Positions 1 through 11,473 of a stretch of DNA of 64,000 nucleotides are shown here, piece after piece. Origin of the DNA: Macrothele yani (taxonomy: Eukaryota; Arthropoda; Arachnida; Araneae; Macrothelidae); assembly GCA_039090855.1 (NCBI GenBank), contig CM077005.1, positions 16,159,921 through 16,223,920 of the forward strand. The letters run 5' to 3'. The position numbers and the translations under genes were made by a program. The notes below the pieces were generated by a model, which was not told where the DNA came from, did no database searches, and saw only the letters and a list, made by a program, of their open reading frames with translations. Position 1 is the stretch's first letter, and every line of letters begins with the position of its first letter.

Positions 1-106
1 TTGACAATGATGATGATGATGATATATATATATATATATATCATCATCTATATATGATATATATGATATATATATATATATATATCATCATCATCATCAT
101 TGTCAA
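1..106. repeat. Palindrome of (ATG)n/(CAT)n flanking (AT)n
   Basis: Bases 1-23 (TTGACA then ATG repeats) are the reverse complement of bases 84-106 (CAT repeats then TGTCAA), with an AT-rich core between. The right half is the 3' tail of the minus-strand RTE LINE that follows. The left half looks like the same type of tail in the opposite orientation, so a second copy may end just left of the window. Confidence 0.8.
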
Positions 107-184
107 CCATTATCAATCCACTGCTGGACGAAGGTCTCCAAGTTTCTCTCCACAACGGTCTGTCTTGTGCCAGTCTCCTCCATG

Positions 185-2109
185 TCACCCCTGCATACTT
201 TCGAATTTCATCCACCCATCTCCCATGTGGTCTTCTTCTGGGTCTTTTCCTGTCCCTTGAATCCAATCTAAAATTTCGGCTGTCCATCGATGATCTGTCC
301 TTCTGGCAGTATGTCCAGCCCATTGCCATTTCAGGGATTTGACTCTGATCATGATGTCTTCCACTCTTGTCATTTTTCGAATCCACGAGTTCCTCTTCTT
401 ATCTCTCCTGGTTACACCAAGTATGCACCTCTCCATGCTTCTTTGAGTTGTCTGCAGCCTTTGTATGTCTCTTTTAGTTAAGGTCCACGTCTCTGCACCA
501 TACGTAAGCACTGGAAGGATGCATTGATCAAACACTTTTCTTTTAAGACATAATGGCATATTGCTCTTGAAAATTATGCAGTTTCTTCCAAAAGCTCTCC
601 AGGCAAGTTTTGTGCGCCGATTAATTTCTTCATCAATGTGACCCTCACTTGATATCTGCTGTCCAAGATAAATGTACGTGTCTGTTATCTCCAGCTTTTC
701 TCCATTAATCGATAAATCTTCATTTCTTGTAAAAGCATTGAACATCACTTTTGTCTTCTGAAAGTTCATTTTTAATCCCACTTCTTTACTCTTGTCAGCA
801 AGTTCCTGGATCATACTCTGCAGCTCTGATGGGCTAGTTGCAAAAATGACTACGTCATCAGCAAAACGAAGGTGGGTTAGATAATCTCCATTAATCTTTA
901 TCCCCTTGTTTTCCCAGCTCAGTGACTGAAAAACACCCTCCAATGTGGCATTAAAGAGCTTCGGAGATATGGTGTCACCTTGTCTCACTCCCTTTCCAAT
1001 TTTTATATGTGTTGTATTTTCAAACAGCCTAATCTTTGCACTTGCATTTTCATAGATGTTATTAATAATATTAATGTATGCATCTTCAATACCGCAGGTT
1101 TTCAGAGCCATTGTAACTGCTGATGGTTTCACCGAATCAAAGGCTTTTTCATAATCGATAAAAGCCATGCACAATGGAAGTTCATATTCCTCGTCTCTTT
1201 CAATTAGTTCTCTCAGCACATGGATATGATCTATTGTGCTGTAGCCACTCCTGAATCCAGCTTGTTCTCTCGGTTGAGCCATGTCCAGTGTTACCTTCAA
1301 GCGGTGTGAAAGAACTTTAGTGAAGATTTTATAAACTACTGATAGGAGGCTGATAGGTCTGTAGTTTCCGAGATCCTCAATGTCACCTTTCTTATGTAGC
1401 AGGATCATTGTAGCGGTGTTCCAATCCTCAGGAATCTTTCCTTCATTAAGGCATCGAGTGAAAATTTGGGCGAGTACTGTTTCGATTTCTCCACTTGCTT
1501 CATGTATGATGTCTACAGTAATTCCATCTTCTCCTGGAGCTTTTCCCCGCTTCATGTTCTTGATTGCATGTGCAACTTCTGCTGGAAGGACTGGAGGAAC
1601 TCTGGTACTGGTATCTTTCATGATGTCTGGAGTGCATGTATCATCCCTTTCATATAATTTGGAGTAGAAATCTTTCACTCTTGTCAAAATTTCGCCTCTA
1701 TTTCTTGTTACAGAACCATCTTCTTTTCTCAGTGCCATAATCTGTTTTCTTCCCTTACTGAGATGTCCCTTTGCTATCTTTAGGCTTTGGTTGTTTTCAA
1801 TTGCTTTCCTCACTAGTTCACAGTTGAATTTTCTTACGCCTTCAGTGATACTTTTCGTACTGTCTTGCATAGCTCTATATATTCCACTTTGGAAGTCACA
1901 TCTTCTTTAGTTGTCCTCATCTCTCTTCTTTTTTGCATCAACATTTTCGTTTTTCCTGATAATTTATTTACATGCAACTTGTTCTTAGACCCAGCTAATT
2001 TTGTTGCTGTTTCCATAAGAGCTTTGGTTACTTTTCTGTTAACTTCAGAGATGTCCACTTCTTCCGATGTTAGGCCTTCTAAAGCAGAGAACCTGTTCTT
2101 CAGTTCCAA
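185..2109 (-). pseudogene. RTE reverse transcriptase
   Basis: This is the reverse transcriptase part of the LINE. An open frame of 561 codons (1870 to 185) carries the RT motifs in order: PGEDGI, YRPISLLSVVYKI, EQAGFRSGYSTIDHI, AFIDYEKAFDSV (motif A Asp), GVRQGDTISPKLFN, then LRFADDVVIFA with the catalytic Asp pair, and a YLGQ box. The N-terminal linker lies in another frame at 1834-2109. Beyond about 300 the C-terminal RPRRRPHGRWVDEIRK segment continues in a third frame down to about 104. The catalytic residues are intact, so the copy may be fairly young, but the frameshifts make it non-functional as it stands. Confidence 0.85.
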
Positions 2110-2164
2110 CTTGAAGGTATTATGGTGTTTTTAAGGTTGGTTATGTCAATAGATTTTGTTTGTC

Positions 2165-2750
2165 TTATGAGCTTCTGCCACGTTCAAGTTTAGTGTTGAG
2201 GTGCATCTTACATCTCACCAATCTATGGTCACTACCTGTGTTGAACTTGTTTAGCACACTGCAGTCTTCTATGACGAATTTTTTGTTACACATAATAAAA
2301 TCAATTTCACTTGTCGTCCCATTTGGATGTCTCCATGTCCATTTCTGTGTGGCTTTTTTCTTGAAAAAGGAGTTCAAGATGAAAAACCCTTCTGCCTCTG
2401 CAAACTCAACGAGAGTATTTCCACGCTGGTTTCTGTTGCCGTGACCGAATTTACCTACTGAAGTTTCATTCTGTTGCCGTTGCCCTATTTTTGCATTGAA
2501 ATCTCCCATAATTATTTTCAAGTGCTGCTTACCTTTATTATTTAGATGACAAATTTCCTCATAAAATTCTTCAATTTCTTCTTCAGGATGACTTGTGGTG
2601 GGTGCATAAGTTTGAATAATCTGAGCCTGGTATCTTCTCGATAGTTGGATAACGAGTTGTGCAGCTCTGTCAGAGGAACTTTCAACTTCTACCACTTTAT
2701 CCTTCAGTTTCTTGTTTATTATAAATCCAACACCACTAGTTCTGCCAGTA
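2165..2750 (-). pseudogene. RTE endonuclease domain, truncated
   Basis: This is the exonuclease-endonuclease-phosphatase domain upstream of the RT. Recognisable blocks are TYAPTT, IMGDFNAKIG (metal-binding/active-site region), a WTWRHPNG block, SEIDFIM and the C-terminal GSDHRLV motif with the catalytic Asp-His. The N-terminal third, with the usual first metal-binding Glu, is absent because the element stops at about 2750. The domain nicks genomic DNA to prime reverse transcription; this copy cannot. Confidence 0.8.
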
Positions 2751-3015
2751 TCTATATATATATATATTCTATAAAGAAGATACCTAAGCAAAAAAATACA
2801 TATATAATTTTGACTCACACCTAGTACAACATAGAAAAGGTTATGTATCTACCTGTGTGAGTAAAAGGAGAAAAGATAAAAAAATAAAATAAAACAACTG
2901 AATGTAGAAGGTGTCGAGAATACTGAGCCTTGGCTTTATCAAGGACCAGCAAAAACTCTGCATTTTCTCACTTCCACAAAGACCTAGTTGGAAATGGGTT
3001 TCATATATATATATA
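2751..3015. other. AT-rich spacer
   Basis: Microsatellite (TA)n at both ends, with no convincing gene. The minus strand at about 2900-2990 has a CCTTGATAAAGCCAAGG stretch reminiscent of 3' ends of Penelope-like elements, but it is too short to assign. Confidence 0.4.
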
Positions 3016-5502
3016 TTGCACAGTTGTTTATACATCTTTAGAGAGTTCAAAACCAATGTTATAAAAAAAAACTGACCATTTGGCAAGGTAGTCCCTACAT
3101 GGTGCTCGGAACACATCCATGTTTAGAGTTGCAAGCATTTATGCAAATTGCTGTAACTTTTTCTCTAATTTAGCTAATTCAAAAATGCAAAACCCACTTT
3201 ACACAGAATAAAATGCTGATTATTTTGGTTCATCTTTTTTTATTATCTGAGATGTTTTGGAAATTGTATTGGTGGTGAAAGTTTACTACTGAAATTTGCA
3301 TTTTTTTTTCAATTTCCGAGTCAAATTTTCACCGGGAAGGGGTCAAAACACTGAAACCAATTTTATTGTACAGGAACCACGGTAACAGTAGATTGTATCT
3401 AGGTTGAGAAAACTGGAGTATTTTGAGCCTTTCCAAGATTTTTTCACTAATGAAAATGGAAAGTTTAAAATTTTTATTTTTTTCAGATCTCCAGTGGAGT
3501 ACACAGTAAAAATCTGATTTCTATACCACAGAGACTTCTATTTGTTAACATCATACCAAAAGCTGATCACTTTGTTTTGCCTAATAATGAAAATATTTGA
3601 GATTAAAGTTGTGAAAAAAAATCTACATTTTTCCATTTGTTTTGAATGACAATTTATAACAATTTATTAAATAACCGCATATCGAATTGAATATTGTACT
3701 CTGTAAATTGAAAGAAAAATATATTCCAGTGATAAAATTCTGTTGTAAAAAATTTAATAACTAGTTTGAGGAGTGTGTGTGTGGGGGGGGAGGTATTGTT
3801 TCTTTTAGACTTGTTCTAATTAAAACCATTTGAAAGTGCTAAAGATGGAGAAAGTACATTAAATACACTACAATTTACAACTGCTAAACCTGCTGAGTTG
3901 TTGGAATGACGAAAGTCTTGTCACAGCCTGCACAATCTTGAATGTCAGTGAAAGAACAAACATGTTCCAACTTGCTGTTACAGGTAAGTATGAGCCCTCA
4001 CTGCATTCCCAGTCAGTTGGCTCCAGAGTGTGGTCTAGTGTACACGTGTGATGAAGTGAAGTTGAAGATGATGAGTTCTGTGGGAGTTAAAGTGAATGAG
4101 GATTGTAATAAGACTTCTTATAAAGCATATGGTCATGTATATTAAAGGATTTCAGTGAATTTAGCAATGAGGAAAAAAACTGTTCTCAACTTAAGATTAG
4201 GAGACTTCACAACTATTTATCAGTATCAATGAGAAGAAGTATCTAGTCAAATACCATCACCTGTATGGAAAGAACTATTCAGATCCTTTCCGGTGTCATA
4301 AAAAAGTTATAACAAAAGGTCTTACTGAAATATCTTCAGATGTTGCTCAAAACTATCCAAACTTAGGATTAGTTCCAGACAAAAAATTTATGTATTTCTT
4401 GTTATAAAAGAATCTACAATTTTAATGAAAAAAAAACAATGATGAGACTTTTTGCCCAGTGTATCAGGCAGTAAAAAACATTAATGTTGCATGTGAGGCT
4501 TTAGGGATTTCACCTGTTAAGATTAAGAAGCTTGGCAGTAAAAAAAACCCTTAGCTACAGAAAAAAGTAGAAAAAGTTACATCAGCAATGAAAAAGAAAC
4601 TAAGTGCTAATTTTGATGTCAATTTGGATGAGTTCTTTGGAAATAAAGAGACTGATCTGAAGGAACATGAGCACACTATTCTCTTAAATAAACTGAAAGA
4701 AAATTTAAAAAAGGTAGAACTGCACCAGAGAAAGTAAAAATGTTAAGTTTAGAGCCTGGGTCATGTACTCTAGCAAAAACATGTCATGAATTTGGTGCTT
4801 TTTAGTAAAACATGTCATGAATTTTACACATTTTTCTTCATTTTCTATCTTTCAATTAGATACTGAAAGATAGTTAAAATTGTCCTTCAAAACAAATGGA
4901 AAACCATGGATTTTTTCAACTTTAATCTCAAATATTTTCATTATTAGGCAAAACAAAGTTATCAAATTTTGGTAAAAGTCTCTGTGGTATAAAATTCAGA
5001 CTTTTACTGTGTACCCCACTGGAGATCTGAAAAAACTAAAAATTTCAAAACTTTCCATTTTCATTAGTGAAAAATCTTGGAAAGGCTCAAAACACTCCAG
5101 TTTTCTCACCCTAGATACAATCTACTGTTACCGTGGTTCTTGTACAATAAAATTGGTTTGAGAGTTTTGAAACCTTCCCAGTGAAAATTTGGCTCGGAAA
5201 TTGAAAATATGCAAATTTCAATAGTAAACTTTCACCACCAATAAAATTTCCAAAATACCTCAGATAATAAAAAAGGGTAAATCAAAATAATCAGCACTTT
5301 ATTCTGAATAATATGGCTTTTGAATTTTTGAATTAGCTAAATTATGGGAAAAGTTGCTGAGACATTTTGCCTAAATACTTGCAACTCCAAAAGTGGAGAT
5401 GTTCCAAGCGCCATCTAGGGACCTCCCTGCCAAACGGCCAAGAATGTTTTTTCATATAAAATTGGTTTTGAACTCTCTAAAGATGTATAAACAACTGTGC
5501 AA
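3016..5502. mobile_element. DNA element with about 650-bp terminal inverted repeats
   Basis: The left arm (3016 to about 3670) and right arm (about 4868 to 5502) are inverted copies of each other. Examples are TTGCACAGTTGTTTATAC at 3016 against its complement ending at 5502, and matching blocks around the phrases GTACACAGTAAAAATC and CTGTTACCGTGG. The arms differ at a modest number of sites and by small indels. They enclose about 1.2 kb containing a decayed plus-strand gene. The outer left boundary abuts a (TA)n run, so a target duplication cannot be read. The superfamily is not recognised. Confidence 0.8.
3942..4806 (+). pseudogene. Decayed gene inside the long-TIR element
   Basis: Several frames carry protein-like blocks in consistent order. 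3942-4145 encodes a 67-residue stretch; about 4250-4408 reads SDPFRCHKKVITKGLTEIS and then LGLVPDKKF; about 4480-4560 reads NVACEALGISPVKIKKL; about 4711-4806 reads EKVKMLSLEPGSCTLAKT and ends FGAF-stop. The DPF..HKK..TKGL and later LAPxSW/TIAKT-like blocks resemble a multicopy family of uncharacterised invertebrate proteins known to me only by pattern. Multiple stops and frameshifts mean it is dead. Function is not known; it could be the element's own gene or a captured one. Confidence 0.5.
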
Positions 5503-6830
5503 ACAATTAAAAATGGTGCAGCAACTACTCCTTGTTGAAATGCATGGAATGCCCCAACAAATACACCTTGATATTGTAGCTTTAAAAGCTTACAAGAGCA
5601 AATCTCTAGTTCTACTAGAAAAAGAGAAATACATTAAAAAAAATGGAAGATGAACTTAAAAAACCTATGTATGAAGTATTATCTTAAACCCCCCTAAATG
5701 TGGCTATAAAAAACTATAATAAGCTATTAAGAGGTTTAAAAAGAAATAACCAACTGCGTCCCAATTTCAACAATTTTTCAAAAATACATTACAGAATCCC
5801 TCAACTATATGGAACAATTAAACTTCACAAACTAGGAGAACCTCTGAGACCAATTGTGGATTCAAAAAATTCACCTTTCCTGAACCTACAATATTATTTC
5901 CTAGACCATCTAAAACATATCTTTCAAGAGCCTCCTGTCTTACTGAGAATCTCCCAAGATCTCCTTAAGAAATTAAGTAATCTCGCACTGCTGGAACACC
6001 CTACAGTTGCAAGTTTAGACATCCTAGCTATGTATACTAACATAGATACTAATTGGCTGTTGGAATTCATGGCAGAAGATCTAGCTGATAGAATTGTCTT
6101 TCACAACCTCACCTCAGCAAAGAAGTACTGACTGGCCTCTAAGAAATCCTGATTTTTGTGGTAAAAAACAACTTTTTTTCAGTTTGAAAATTGATTCTAC
6201 AAACAGACCTCAGGTTTAGCTATGGGCTCTCCAGTTGCCCCCTTCCTAGCAAATTACTATGTTGGCAAACTGGAAGAAGAGGTTCTGATTACTCCTTCTA
6301 TCTTGTCTATATGCCAGGTATATGGACGACATTATTATGATTTTATACAGCTCTTCTGTCTACCATCCTAGATTCGTTCAACTCCCTAGATGAAAAGTTA
6401 ACTTTCACTCTGGAACTTCAACAAAACAATCGGCTAAATTACCTGGACCTGTCGTTAATTCTTCGGAGAGGGAAAATTCTTACAAAAGTCTTCAAAAAAA
6501 AAGCCCACTAACACTAATAAAATGCTGGATTTCCAATCAAACCATTCAGAATACAAGAAATGGAACGTAGCTTCGCAATTTGTAGAAAAGATCAATGTTC
6601 TCAACTCCGCAGAATTAGACAAGCGAGCACAGAAAAACGAACTTAAAATCATTCTCCAGGAGAATTATTACCCTGCTCCAATAGTGGAAATTGTTTTAAC
6701 TAATAATAGTAAAAAAGTTCAGAGTCTTAACCCAAGCTGTAGGTTAACTAGAAAAATCACCTACCATAAGGGCCTGTTCGAAAAATTGCAAAGGATTAGC
6801 AAAAATTTCAAATCAGACTAGCTCCAGGTT
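5503..6830 (+). mobile_element. Penelope-like element, RT half
   Basis: This is the reverse transcriptase portion of a Penelope-like retroelement on the plus strand, broken into at least three frames (5700-6131, about 6180-6500, 6522-6821). The endonuclease half expected downstream is found at 14343-14740, about 7.5 kb away, suggesting the element was split by later insertions. The 5' part from 5503 to 5700 has only weak coding signal. Confidence 0.7.
5700..6821 (+). pseudogene. Penelope-like reverse transcriptase
   Basis: Blocks in order: PQLYGTIKLHK, LRPIVDSKNSPF (characteristic PLE region before motif A), VASLDILAMYTNI (motif A with Asp), SGLAMGSPVAPFLANYY (motif B) at about 6207-6257, YARYMDDI (motif C with the Asp pair) at about 6308-6332, LNYLDLSLIL (motif D region), then the thumb-like KMLDFQSNHSEYKKW segment at 6522. 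PLE reverse transcriptases are related to telomerase and usually couple to a GIY-YIG nuclease. At least two frameshifts and several stops separate the pieces, although the catalytic residues are readable. Confidence 0.8.
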
Positions 6831-7202
6831 TAGGAAACATACATGAGACTGGCCGATGACAAAAAAAGCTGAACTTTTTAACTGGGTGGAAAATTGGGAC
6901 ACGTGAACGTGCGGTGAGCAAATTCAAATACAGCATATATACAATATTTAAGATCACACTAGCCATATGGAATTATTTTCTGTAAATTATGTAAGTAAAT
7001 ATTAAAGTGAAGAGCATTATTATATTCACAATAGAAAAGTAAGGATTTAAGAACAAAATAAAATGAAATATTTTAAAAAATCAGATTTAAAACTTACATG
7101 TGAATCTTTACTAACTAAATCCTGAGGTGAAAAGTATTTGTCTAGGAAAGTTTGTGAATTTAGTCAAGCAATTAGAAACTTGCAAGAATTAGAAACATAT
7201 AT
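6831..7202. other. Unassigned AT-rich spacer
   Basis: No gene or known repeat could be recognised in this stretch. It lies between the PLE reverse transcriptase and a hAT transposase fragment. Confidence 0.4.
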
Positions 7203-7425
7203 CCACAGATTAGTTTTTAGTCATTGAAGAAGTCAATAAAGTATTTCTCAATGTAACCTTATAATAAAATGGCTTGCAAAATTTTTTGCTTGCATTGTGA
7301 ATATGGTGACATGAATCTCCATCAATGTCAAGCAAGTGGGGAGATTTTCTCTGCCGAATTCTTGTTTTTAACAATGTTTTTGAGCCTCTCATGACACATT
7401 CTTTCCACTTAGCTTTAAACAGAAA
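7203..7425 (-). pseudogene. hAT-like transposase central fragment
   Basis: About 65 residues on the minus strand include KWKECVMRGSKT, SPHLLDIDGDSCHHIHNA and SKKFCKPF. I recognise the LLDIDGDSCHHIHNA block from multicopy hAT-related proteins of invertebrates, where it sits in the RNase H-like core. The fragment is cut on its 5' side by the CAGGGTTCCCAC element starting at 7426. No start or stop belongs to it. Confidence 0.55.
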
Positions 7426-8338
7426 CAGGGTTCCCACTCAAAAGTAGAAAAAATTCCCTGACTTTTCCAGGTTTTCCAGGTGGTTCTGAGAGTTTTTCCA
7501 GAGCGGCAAATCAAATAACATTGCGACAAATTGTTGCATTTCCTTACATTCTTGCGTTCCTTACGAAAGCATACATTTGTTAATTCTTTAAATAACTGTT
7601 CTTTATACAATTACCTGCTTTTTATGAATAACAATTAAATGCATGAGGCATATTATTTTTGGTATTATAATTCCATGATCTTTTCTGAACCTAAGTGGTA
7701 TACTGCCCATGTACAATTTGTTAATACATTCCCAGAGAAACAGTTCATATGTAAGAAAAAATCTGTATGTTGAATAGTTTGTTTTCCTTTCTTCTATAGC
7801 ACAGTGTAGATAAGCTTAATGACTGAATGGGCTCCTGCTCAGAGAAATGTCGAAAGAGAATCAACCAACAAAGGGCTTTGATCCATTGTTTAAGTGGTTC
7901 TCTTGTGATGTGTTTCTCCAAGCAAGAGTGTATAAGGCCACTGTGCCTAATTGTTCCATGTTACAAAATATGAAGCAAACTATCTGCAGAAATCGAATAA
8001 AACCGTAATGTCTACAGGCAATTTTTTAAATTCAGTTTTGATAATTTTTAGAGAACTAAGGAATAATGTAATGTATTGAAAGCAAGATTTATCAAATTCT
8101 AGACAGGCTGTAATTGCAAATAATTGCTTACCTGAAATTAATACTGATAATGTTATGTTCATCTCACACATGAGGGAGAATTAAAAAGACGCCACATAAT
8201 GAACGTCCCGATTATACAGTCCATAAAGATATGGAATATAAAGGATAAATAACTTTCATTTTCCCTAATTACTTTATAGTTACAAAAATTAGTGTATTTA
8301 ACATAAATTTTACATAATATTTAACAAAATCATGTCTT

Positions 8339-8547
8339 ATTTTTTGTTTCAGGTTTAACGACCACCATAAGCAACTTGTTGGGCTATATCAGTCCATCCC
8401 TAATTTAGGACCTTTGGCTTCACGAAGAAGGAGAGCCAGTGCCGTAAGATAAACACACCACCCATACCTCATCTGGGACTTGAATCCAGGCTCACTTGGA
8501 CGAATAGTCAGAAACCAGAGCTTAGACCACTGGACCACCGAGGTGGC
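8339..8547 (-). mobile_element. tRNA-derived SINE (old copy)
   Basis: Same family as the copies at 22845 and 56810. The tRNA-like head is on the right: the A-box complement CTTAGACCACTGGACCACC at 8521, and the B-box region near 8478-8494. The body runs left through GGTTTAACGACCACC to a T-rich tail complement. Flanking 12-bp direct repeats (8327-8338 and 8548-8559) differ at two sites, so this copy looks older than the other two. Confidence 0.85.
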
Positions 8548-9522
8548 AAACCATGTATTTACATGTTTTAAAGAATATTTGAACTAAGACTTAATTTAAA
8601 TTCTACATATCTGAAATATTTCAATCGATTAGGTGAAATTATGTAACTGATTTATCTGTATTTTAAGTGCACACAAGTATATAAATAATATTTTAAACGA
8701 CTCACAACATTTAGAGTTCCAGTTAGGTTTAAAAATGCAAGCTGGGAGAATGAGACTGAAGAGAATAAATTGTCGTTAAATGATACAATGCTGAAGCTTT
8801 AAATCCTTTAAGTGCTTATTTTACATAACACGGAAACTTTTGCTGAAATTGAAGTCTAATGGGAATGATAAAATGGTGAGTGTCTGACAGTCTCTTAACA
8901 TTTTGTTAGAGCGGTTCTATCAAATCGATCTACCAATTTGTATTTTCTATTGGAATTTACTTAGAATCTTTAAAGACAAAGCAAAGTAAAACAGTTATTA
9001 AAAAATAAAAAAAAGAAGAGAGAGAGAACAGAAATCGTGACAGCATTTCTGCGTCTGAGGAAAAACGTGTGCCAGTACCATCCCAACAATTTCTAGCAAT
9101 CAGAGAAAATACTGCTGACATTTAAAAATCAAAATTGTAATTATTTTAGCTAACGTTAGTTCTTGCACATGGCAATGAGAACATCGAATCTATGCTATTT
9201 CAGAGGGGCCAACCTCTAGCAGAACGATCAGTAATCAATAGAGTATTTTACAATAATGTTTCAGTAATTGAAGACAAACTTTCAGTAATGTAACACGCAA
9301 TTTTTTTTCAAAGTTAAGGACAATATTATAGTATTACTGTGTAACCTGTAATACTTGTATGAGGTGCCTATCGGTAATCACCATACGAAGCCTCATCGCT
9401 AACGTGTGGAAATGGGTATTTCATGAGAAATTAATGCGTGAAATGTGTAATAACTTTATATGTTTACACTATCCTCACAAAAAAAAATATGAAATTAAAT
9501 TATCAATTGTACTTACCTCATG

Positions 9523-10577
9523 TCATTGCTGACATAAAAACTCCCTTGTTGCTTGTTTTGCAGTGGTATATTCTTTTTCAGAAAACTTTTTATAACACAG
9601 CTCACCTGAGGAAAATGCTTTACTTTTCTGTACAAGAAGGGCACTTAATGTTTTGGTGCTCATTGTTGGGCAAAAGTATGTGAGGTATTTCCTTACTATA
9701 CTAAATATTCTATACGTAGAGGAACTGCTGTGAGGGATAGTCAATATTACCAACATTAGTTTAGGCAATGTGGAATACTTGGGAAGGCCAGATGAATCCT
9801 TTGTCTTAGATATTTCATTCCATGCCACATATGCTCAAGGATATCCAGCTTCATCAATATCAGTCTGGGAACATAGCATGAAAGAAGCGAATAGCATGAT
9901 CACAGCTTGCTATAGGTAGGTTATGCTCCACAACGATTGTAGTAAACAGCAATTCAGCGTTTATCACGCTATTTTCATTCTTTTTTGCAAAAAAATTATC
10001 CAAAGGCTTTTTTGATCGAGTCTTTAATTTTACACAATCCTGGTATTTGTTTTGACTGGATATGCCTTCGGCAATCATCTCGTCCTACATGGGCTACTGA
10101 TTACTCTCATATTAGAAGGCACGCAAGGAAACCTTTATTTCAGCATTTGTAACATTTTCCATTTCCTTGCTCAAGATTTGGGAGAAAGATTTGGATGTTC
10201 CTGGAGAAACCTCTTTGCATATTTATTTGTTTCAGAAACGATAATTCCAAGGATGAAATTGGTAAAAAAACAAGTAAAAAATATGCAATAGGTGCCACAT
10301 CAGTTGCTGGAGCATGTTTGGGCCCCTGCATTTCATGTTAATAAAAAAAAGATGCTGAGGTTGTTCATCACTTCTCTCTATTAACATCCTCCCATTCACT
10401 TTCAGAACTTTCATGATCTGAAGATTCACTATGAAGATCTTCACCTTCTGAAGAAGATATGGTGTGCGTGGCACGGTGGCTAGTTTTTTGGCTTGATGTT
10501 GCTAGGCCAATATCACTCTCAGATGATTCAAAATCCTCACCATCACTTGGCAAACTTTCACTCTCACTACAAGCCAC
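9523..10577 (-). pseudogene. hAT transposase, internally deleted
   Basis: Three minus-strand pieces in the expected order. 10577-10368 is an acidic Ser/Glu/Asp-rich N-terminus. 10078-9860 carries NAELLFTTIVVEHNLP, then SCDHAIRFFHAMFPD, the region after the zinc finger in hAT proteins. 9828-9523 carries the C-terminal dimerisation domain with WNEISKTKDSSGLPKY, LTIPHSSSSTYRIFSIVRK and SALLVQK. The RNase H-like catalytic core between the last two pieces is missing, so the element could move only with help from another copy. Confidence 0.7.
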
Positions 10578-11228
10578 TTCAAATAACCTTAGAAAACAAT
10601 TTCACGCAGTGGGAAAAAGCACGTCTCCTAGTCTGAGGAACAAGCTGTCAATAAAATCATCCTGTGCTAACACGAGTTTGGAAAAAGATGGGGATTCGTA
10701 ATTCACGGAGTTTTGCGATTGTGTCTGTTTGTTTGGGAAAAAGAAATGAATAATGTGAAGAGCTTCTAGTAATAAAACACTGCACTTCGTTCTCCGCGCG
10801 GCGAAAGTCCGCAAGAAATATAAACATCCGTCATCACGGGACCACGCGTGCTACGACGAATTGATCGTTATTGCACTTCGAACGGGGCTCGAAAAAGTGA
10901 TTTCCGACAGTACGACGTCTTATAATTCACCAACAATGCAAAGCGAACAGCACTGCCTCAACTGCAGCAGGAAAAGTTTTGGCTAAAGTAACCTTTCTCC
11001 TGTCACACGGAAAAGTGCGTGGGGAACCGATACGATAGCAAGCGCAAACTCTTTACGATGACACTTACGGCATATTACCTGTAATTTTAGTCGTATTATC
11101 CGCAGACCACGAAATTCATAATGTTTGCAACGCAAGAAAAAGAATTTACGATTACAAGAAAATTTCTACCCCGTCTAACTTTTGTTCTCGCAAATTTTTT
11201 TCCCTATGTATAAGCTGAAACCTTAGGA

Positions 11229-11473
11229 AAAATTACGAGAGAATGATGAATTTTATATTTCTTATTCTAAATAACGGAGATATTTGCGTTTTTACGGAAA
11301 ACGGTTCCACTATGCACAAAAATTCAAAAAATAATATTTTCTAATCTATCAGAAACAAAAAAAGTTGAAACTTTTAGGGGTTTTTTTATAACTTGGAGGC
11401 AGCTACCCGTAAGAATCGGAGATGTGTTGGTGGAAAATTATTTCAATATCAGACGATTTTGCGTGGAATGACC
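11229..11473 (-). mobile_element. Solo arm of GGTCATTCC palindromic MITE
   Basis: This 245-bp stretch matches, in order, the sequence of the arms of the MITE at 24049-24654, with shared phrases such as AACGGAGATATTTGCGTTTTTAC and AGAATCGGAGATGTGTTGG, and it ends in GTGGAATGACC at 11473. Only one arm is present. It lies inside the 7426-12674 element. Confidence 0.7.

Larger units (their letters stand above)
107..2750 (-). mobile_element. RTE-clade LINE, 5'-truncated
   Basis: A non-LTR retrotransposon on the minus strand encodes an apurinic-type endonuclease (2165-2750) followed by a reverse transcriptase (185-1870). It ends in a very short 3' region with a trinucleotide microsatellite tail, which is typical of the RTE clade. 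The 5' end stops at a TATATA run near 2750, so the first part of the endonuclease is missing, as expected from incomplete target-primed reverse transcription. Frame changes near 2109-2165 and again near 240-330 break the single ORF into pieces. Clade assignment is by motif pattern and tail type, not by alignment. Confidence 0.85.
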
